64,000 nucleotides of DNA from G963674665 sp964609625 (lineage in GTDB: Bacteria; Desulfobacterota; Desulfovibrionia; Desulfovibrionales; Desulfovibrionaceae). The notes beneath the pieces were generated by a model that made no database searches, was not told the origin of the DNA, and saw only the letters and a list, made by a program, of their open reading frames with translations. Every line of letters starts with the position of its first letter. Within the stretch, counting starts at the first letter, position 1. Location of the stretch: the NCBI GenBank assembly GCA_964609625.1, contig CAZSRS010000010.1, positions 1-64,000 on the forward strand, read 5' to 3'. Below are positions 60,351-64,000 of the stretch, in pieces. The position numbers and the translations under genes are program-made.

Positions 60351-61328
60351 TCAGCCTTCCTTGATTTCTTCGCAGATGCGCATGCCAAAGTGTCGGCCCG
60401 CGGCATCTGTGCGTACCAGGACCTTGTCGCCCTCACGCAGGGTAACCACACTCACGGGCTCACCCGCCGACGTCACCAGGCGGATGGTTTCGGCGTTCTG
60501 CAGGAAGATCGCGCCCTCCTCGCCGGTTTCCTCCACCCTGGCCTTGATCAGCAGCATGGGGCGTATCTCCAGCTTGTTGCGACCAACGGTGGCCAGGGTG
60601 GTCTGCCCGTCCGCCCCCACGATGAGCACCTCTCGGCCGGCGGAAAGCTCCTCCAGATAGCAGGTCCTGTCGTTGGGCAGCACGGCGTAGGCGTGCACGG
60701 CGCCGGCGTTGATCCGGAAAGGGCGGGCAGCCACGTAGGGGTTGGATTCGGTCTCGGCGTGGACCAGGAAGGTGAAGCTCGAGGAATTGCCGATGAGCAT
60801 GCCCTGCCCCCGGCTGAGCAGGGAGAGGGTGTCCACGCAGACGCGGTGGCCCATTCCAGCATGCTCGATGGCCGTGATGGTGGCCGGGGCGAGCTGCGTG
60901 CGCCCCTGACTGAGTTTGACCTCACGGACCATTGCCTTGAGCTGGGGCGCGGCCTCGGGCAGCGCCACCACCATGTCCACGCCGCATTCCAGGATGCCCG
61001 CGGCAAGTCGGGCCTGGTCGAGGCTCGCGGCTTCCACGGCCAAGCCCCTGGCCTGAGCCAGGATGTTCTCCACCGGGATGATCTCCCAGCCGAGTCCGAG
61101 CAACACCCTTTCACCGGCCTTGAGCTTTTCCACGGCGTGTTCCTCGTCCTTTTTGTCCATAAGTTCGATGCGCACGAAATCCTCGGGCGCGGCCACCCGC
61201 GCCCTGCCCAGGGAGGTGATGGCCTCGTGCTTGTCGCGTTCCGCGATGATACCGTCCACCCCCGACTCCAGGGCCAGGGTCACCAGCACCTTGTCGAAGG
61301 GCACGGCCTTGAACCAGAGTTCCTTCAT
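60351..61328 (-). CDS. aroB': 3-Dehydroquinate synthase II (archaeal type)
   Basis: A 325-aa enzyme that converts 2-amino-3,7-dideoxy-D-threo-hept-6-ulosonate to 3-dehydroquinate with NAD, in place of the DAHP route. The protein is homologous to the archaeal enzyme, with G-x-G-W-E-I-I-P-V-E-N, A-G-M-G-H-R-V-C-V-D-T and the C-terminal R-P-F-R-I-N-A-G-A-V-H-A-Y. It ends 1 base before the pheA start. Confidence 0.93.
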   Translation of the reverse strand: MKELWFKAVPFDKVLVTLALESGVDGIIAERDKHEAITSLGRARVAAPEDFVRIELMDKKDEEHAVEKLKAGERVLLGLGWEIIPVENILAQARGLAVEAASLDQARLAAGILECGVDMVVALPEAAPQLKAMVREVKLSQGRTQLAPATITAIEHAGMGHRVCVDTLSLLSRGQGMLIGNSSSFTFLVHAETESNPYVAARPFRINAGAVHAYAVLPNDRTCYLEELSAGREVLIVGADGQTTLATVGRNKLEIRPMLLIKARVEETGEEGAIFLQNAETIRLVTSAGEPVSVVTLREGDKVLVRTDAAGRHFGMRICEEIKEG

Positions 61329-61341
61329 GATGCCCCCCTTC

Positions 61342-62139
61342 CTAGGCCCTGAGCCTGGCTTCGGCCTGCTCCACGCTCAGGCCCTCGTGCACGATGCCGT
61401 GCACGGCCATGAGCAGCTTCGCCGTATTGTCGTGCTGGAAGATGTTGCGCCCCACCGAGAGTCCGGAACCTCCGGCCTGGATGGAATCGAAAACCATGGT
61501 CAGCAGGGCGTGGTCCGAATCGAGCTTGGGACCGCCGGCAATGACCACCGGGATGCAGACGCCGTCCACGACCTTGCGGAAGGTCTCGGGATCACCGGTG
61601 TAGTTGACCTTGACCACGTCGGCGCCGAGTTCCTCGCCCACCCTGGCGCAGTGGGCCACCACGGATGGTTCGAACTCGTTCTCGACCTTCTTGCCCCGGG
61701 CGTAGACCATGGCCAGCATGGGAATGCCCCAGTCCGCGGCCTGCTCTGCGCAGGCACCCACTTCGCGGAGCATCTCACGCTCGCACTCGTCACCCAGATT
61801 GACGTGCACCGAGATGCCGTCGGCGCCGTGCTTCAGGGCCTCCTCCACACTGGAGACCAGGGTCTTGGCGTTGGGGTAGGGGGACAATGTCGTACTGCCC
61901 GAAAGGTGCAGGATCAGGCCGATGTCCCGCCCTCGGGTCCGGTGGCCGCAACGCACCAGGCCCTTGTGCATGAGCACGGCGTTGGCGCCACCCTCGGCTA
62001 TCTGGTTCACTGTCTCCTTGAGGTCCACGAGCCCAAGGATGGGACCCACAGTGAAGCCGTGGTCCAGGGGCACGATGATGGTCCGCTTGGTGTTGCGGTC
62101 GAAAATCCGTTCCCGTCGAATCTCTTTTCCCACGCGCAT
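61342..62139 (-). CDS. 2-Amino-3,7-dideoxy-D-threo-hept-6-ulosonate synthase, second copy
   Basis: A 265-aa class I aldolase of the DeoC/FbaB/LacD fold. Motifs P-L-D-H-G-F-T-V-G-P near the start, V-K-V-N-Y-T-G-D with the Schiff-base Lys, and Y-A-R-G are intact. It is close in sequence to the gene just upstream (62173-62976) and lies 13 bases before the dehydroquinate synthase gene. The two could form different oligomers or use different aldehyde donors. Confidence 0.9.
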   Translation of the reverse strand: MRVGKEIRRERIFDRNTKRTIIVPLDHGFTVGPILGLVDLKETVNQIAEGGANAVLMHKGLVRCGHRTRGRDIGLILHLSGSTTLSPYPNAKTLVSSVEEALKHGADGISVHVNLGDECEREMLREVGACAEQAADWGIPMLAMVYARGKKVENEFEPSVVAHCARVGEELGADVVKVNYTGDPETFRKVVDGVCIPVVIAGGPKLDSDHALLTMVFDSIQAGGSGLSVGRNIFQHDNTAKLLMAVHGIVHEGLSVEQAEARLRA

Positions 62140-62172
62140 GGCTGTCTCTCCTCGATTCTGAAATGTCGCCGA

Positions 62173-62976
62173 TCAGGCGTCGTCGCCCAGGTGCTCCAGG
62201 GCCTGCTCCACGTCCCAGTCCTCGTGCACGATGCCGTGCAGGGCCTCCACCAACACCGTCGGATTCTTGTGCTGGAACACATTGCGCCCCACCGAGAGTC
62301 CGGCTCCGCCGGCCTGGATGGAGTCATGCACCATGCGCAGGATGTCCTCGGTGTTTTCCATCTTCTCGCCGCCGGCGATGACCACGGGAACGCAGCAGGC
62401 GTCCACCACGTCGCTGAAGGTTTTTATATCACCGGTGTAATTCACCTTGATGACGTCCGCGCCGAGTTCCTGGCCAACCCGGGCGCAGTGCCTGACCACC
62501 TCCGGATCGTATTCATTGGAGATCTTGGGGCCTCGGGCATACATCATGGCCAGCACGGGTATGCCCCAGTAAGAGGCCTCGGAGGTGATCCTGCCGAGAT
62601 CGTCGAGCATGCGTGCCTCGGTCTCGTCACCCAGGTTGACGTGCAGGGACACGCCGTCGGCGCCGAGGCGGATGGCGTCTTCCACCGTGGCCACGAGGGT
62701 CTTGGCGTTGGGGAAGGGAGAAAGCCGAGTGGATGCGGAGAGGTGCAGGATGAGGCCGATGTCGCGACCGTAGCCCCTGTGGGTGCAGCGGGGCAGGCCC
62801 TTGTGCATGAGCACGGCGTTGGCGCCGCCGTCGGCCACGCGGTTGACCGTGCCCTTGAAGTCCACCAGGCCGTAGATGGGGCCCACGGTGACGCCGTGGT
62901 CCATGGGCACGATGATGGTACGCTTGGTGTTCCTGTTGAAGATCCGTTCGAGCCTGACTTCTTTACCCAACAGCAT
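62173..62976 (-). CDS. 2-Amino-3,7-dideoxy-D-threo-hept-6-ulosonate synthase, first copy
   Basis: A 267-aa class I aldolase, first structural gene of the superoperon. Motifs P-M-D-H-G-V-T-V-G-P, I-K-V-N-Y-T-G-D and the Y-A-R-G segment match its neighbour. It condenses aspartate semialdehyde with a 6-deoxy-5-ketofructose 1-phosphate-type donor in the archaeal pathway. AAAGGAG precedes the ATG. The leader attenuator lies immediately upstream. Confidence 0.9.
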   Translation of the reverse strand: MLLGKEVRLERIFNRNTKRTIIVPMDHGVTVGPIYGLVDFKGTVNRVADGGANAVLMHKGLPRCTHRGYGRDIGLILHLSASTRLSPFPNAKTLVATVEDAIRLGADGVSLHVNLGDETEARMLDDLGRITSEASYWGIPVLAMMYARGPKISNEYDPEVVRHCARVGQELGADVIKVNYTGDIKTFSDVVDACCVPVVIAGGEKMENTEDILRMVHDSIQAGGAGLSVGRNVFQHKNPTVLVEALHGIVHEDWDVEQALEHLGDDA

Positions 62977-63047
62977 GACGCACTCCTTTGTGTTTTCGTC
63001 TCACCCAGGGGGCGGGTTCCTTTTCCCGGCACCCTGTCCTCGAGACG

Positions 63048-63082
63048 AAAAAAGGGCCGCCGGCTTGTGCCCGCGGCCCTTT
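63048..63082 (-). terminator. Attenuator terminator of the aromatic superoperon
   Basis: On the minus strand AAAGGGCCGC (63073-63082) pairs perfectly with GCGGCCCTTT (63051-63060) around a 12-nt loop and is followed by a total of six T residues. It lies before, not after, a gene, and 25 nt downstream of the leader-peptide stop codon. Confidence 0.9.
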
Positions 63083-63140
63083 GAGGAGACTGTTGCTTGG
63101 TACTTGTCTATACTATGCAGCGCTCCCTGGGACCACGGGC
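63069..63140 (-). promoter_or_regulatory. Antiterminator pairing segments
   Basis: GCCCGTGGTCC at 63130-63140 can pair along all 11 positions, with two G-U pairs, with GGGCCGCGGGC at 63069-63079. The latter includes the left arm of the terminator, so the two structures exclude each other. The first segment encodes leader residues 26-29, just downstream of the aromatic run, where a ribosome stalled in the run would leave it free. Confidence 0.75.
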
Positions 63141-63215
63141 CTGGCTAAACCAATAGAACCAAAAATAAAAAAAGTTGGAGAAGACCTGGGAGTGGGATAG
63201 GGAGTTCGAATGCAT
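63108..63215 (-). CDS. Pan-aromatic leader peptide, 35 aa
   Basis: The 35-codon ORF has at codons 15-23 nine consecutive aromatic residues, F-F-Y-F-W-F-Y-W-F (five Phe, two Tyr, two Trp), plus Phe at codon 12. The only in-frame start after an upstream stop is the ATG at 63215. No Shine-Dalgarno sequence precedes it (the bases before it read AAGCACCTC), and the predicted transcription start lies within a few bases, so translation from a leaderless mRNA is likely. The position between promoter and terminator and the codon content identify it as a control peptide for ribosome-mediated attenuation. Confidence 0.88.
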   Translation of the reverse strand: MHSNSLSHSQVFSNFFYFWFYWFSQARGPRERCIV

Positions 63216-63222
63216 GAGGTGC

Positions 63223-63252
63223 TTGATACGTTCGGCGGCCGCGGCTTGTCAA
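63223..63252 (-). promoter_or_regulatory. Promoter of the aromatic superoperon
   Basis: A perfect TTGACA (63247-63252) is followed after 18 bases by TATCAA (63223-63228, four of six matches to the -10 consensus). The expected start of transcription is around 63216, practically at the leader ATG. Confidence 0.7.
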
Positions 63253-63281
63253 GGATTTTTCCGGGATGCCGGCGGGATTTT

Positions 63282-64000
63282 TCAAGCTTTATGATAATTG
63301 CCGTTGAACGCCTCACGACCGCGGCTTCCTGTTCGCACACAACGCGAGCGGGGAGGAGTCAGCAGCAGGGTGCCGGCGCTATCGCTCTCCAACGGAGGGC
63401 TGAACAGATTGCCTTGGGCCAGGGGGCAGCCAAGTTTTTGCAAGGCGCGGAGTTGGTCCTCATGTTCAACACCTTCTGCCACCACCTGGATGTTCATGCT
63501 CCTGGCCAGGGCCATCAGGGTGGAGACAATGGGCAGGTTGGCGATTTCACTGTCCTTGCCGCTGATGAAGGAGCGGTCTATCTTCAGGTAGTCGATGGGG
63601 AACTGGTGCAAGTAGCTGAGGGAGGAGTACCCCTTGCCGAAATCGTCCACCAGGAGTTCGATTTGCAGGTCCTTGAGCCGCTTGAGTACCTCGATGGTCT
63701 GCTTCACGCTCTGTATCATGGCCGATTCCGTGATTTCCAACTTGAGAAAGGAGGGGGCGAGTTCGAACTCCAACAACAGCCCCTCGACGAACCCCGGCAG
63801 AGTCCGCTGGCACAGCTGCCGGCTGGAGAGATTGACGCTCAGCGACGGACCGGATCCGTTGCCGCAAATGGTGCACCAGTCCTTGAGCTGGGCACAGGCC
63901 TTGCGCAGCACCCACTCGCCGATGTTCAGGATGAGCCCCGTGGTTTCGGCCATGGGTATGAAATCGTTTGGCAATACGCAACCCCGTGTGGGGTGATGCC
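63282..64000 (-). CDS. EAL-domain c-di-GMP phosphodiesterase, C-terminal part
   Basis: The frame is open to the right edge of the window, so the N-terminus lies outside. The visible 239 codons cover most of an EAL domain: P-N-D-F-I-P-M-A-E, N-L-S-S-R, E-I-T-E-S, D-D-F-G-K-G-Y-S-S, K-I-D-R-S-F and A-E-G-V-E, with the catalytic residues present. The E-A-L motif itself falls beyond the edge. It ends 30 bases before the aromatic-operon promoter and is transcribed toward it; read-through is possible. Confidence 0.88.
   Translation of the reverse strand, partial: HHPTRGCVLPNDFIPMAETTGLILNIGEWVLRKACAQLKDWCTICGNGSGPSLSVNLSSRQLCQRTLPGFVEGLLLEFELAPSFLKLEITESAMIQSVKQTIEVLKRLKDLQIELLVDDFGKGYSSLSYLHQFPIDYLKIDRSFISGKDSEIANLPIVSTLMALARSMNIQVVAEGVEHEDQLRALQKLGCPLAQGNLFSPPLESDSAGTLLLTPPRSRCVRTGSRGREAFNGNYHKA

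Overview
The window comes from a GC-rich, Gram-negative, dissimilatory sulfate-reducing bacterium of the Desulfovibrionales type. The evidence is a complete dsrA-dsrB-dsrD set followed by a CbiA-like amidase gene (37224-41477), a decaheme cytochrome c gene leading an rnfCDGEAB-apbE operon (19830-26629), and an aromatic amino acid supercluster with the archaeal-type entry into the shikimate pathway (50059-62976). No rRNA, tRNA, CRISPR array, insertion sequence or prophage was recognised.

Layout. 1-18819 is mostly housekeeping and small accessory genes: a large secreted Gln/Pro-rich protein, a PHP phosphoesterase, an aminotransferase, glycerol dehydrogenase, glycerol-3-phosphate dehydrogenase, an Rpn-type nuclease gene with a tandemly duplicated 3' end, a polyferredoxin-like protein, mutM, a ChaN-PDZ lipoprotein, a phenylacetate-CoA-ligase-like enzyme and a five-domain c-di-GMP protein. 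18820-19829 is a 1 kb stretch without genes, rich in perfect inverted repeats and containing a good terminator. 19830-28743 is an energy-conservation block: cytochrome, Rnf, ApbE, a UspA protein and an NhaD-type antiporter. 28902-36863 holds infA, tlyA, several secreted proteins, a PagL-like deacylase, a cysteine-less ketoacyl-synthase-like protein and a FabG-like reductase. 37224-41802 is the dsr region. 41808-45802 is a hybrid histidine kinase paired with a periplasmic binding protein. 46238-49943 is a plus-strand set (epimerase, class V aminotransferase, DUF1844, argC).

From 63252 down to 50059 on the minus strand runs what looks like one aromatic amino acid superoperon: two ADH-synthase paralogues, 3-dehydroquinate synthase II, pheA, aroA, a small membrane protein, a prephenate dehydrogenase and trpEGDCFBA. 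Seven pairs of genes in it overlap or are nearly contiguous.

The strongest new observation is the leader of that superoperon. A consensus-like promoter (63223-63252) abuts a 35-codon ORF (63108-63215) in which residues 15-23 are all aromatic (F-F-Y-F-W-F-Y-W-F). It is followed by an intrinsic terminator (63048-63082). An 11-nt segment just after the aromatic codons can pair completely, with two G-U pairs, with the left half of that terminator. This is the architecture of a ribosome-mediated attenuator that reads Phe, Tyr and Trp together. The ORF has no Shine-Dalgarno sequence and begins almost at the predicted transcription start, so the leader peptide may be translated from a leaderless mRNA. 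The second notable system is the rpn locus (8998-10438). It carries an internal ribosome binding site and ATG for a C-terminal short form, as in the intragenic RpnL/RpnS toxin-antitoxin genes of E. coli, plus a free-standing second copy of the short form made by tandem duplication.
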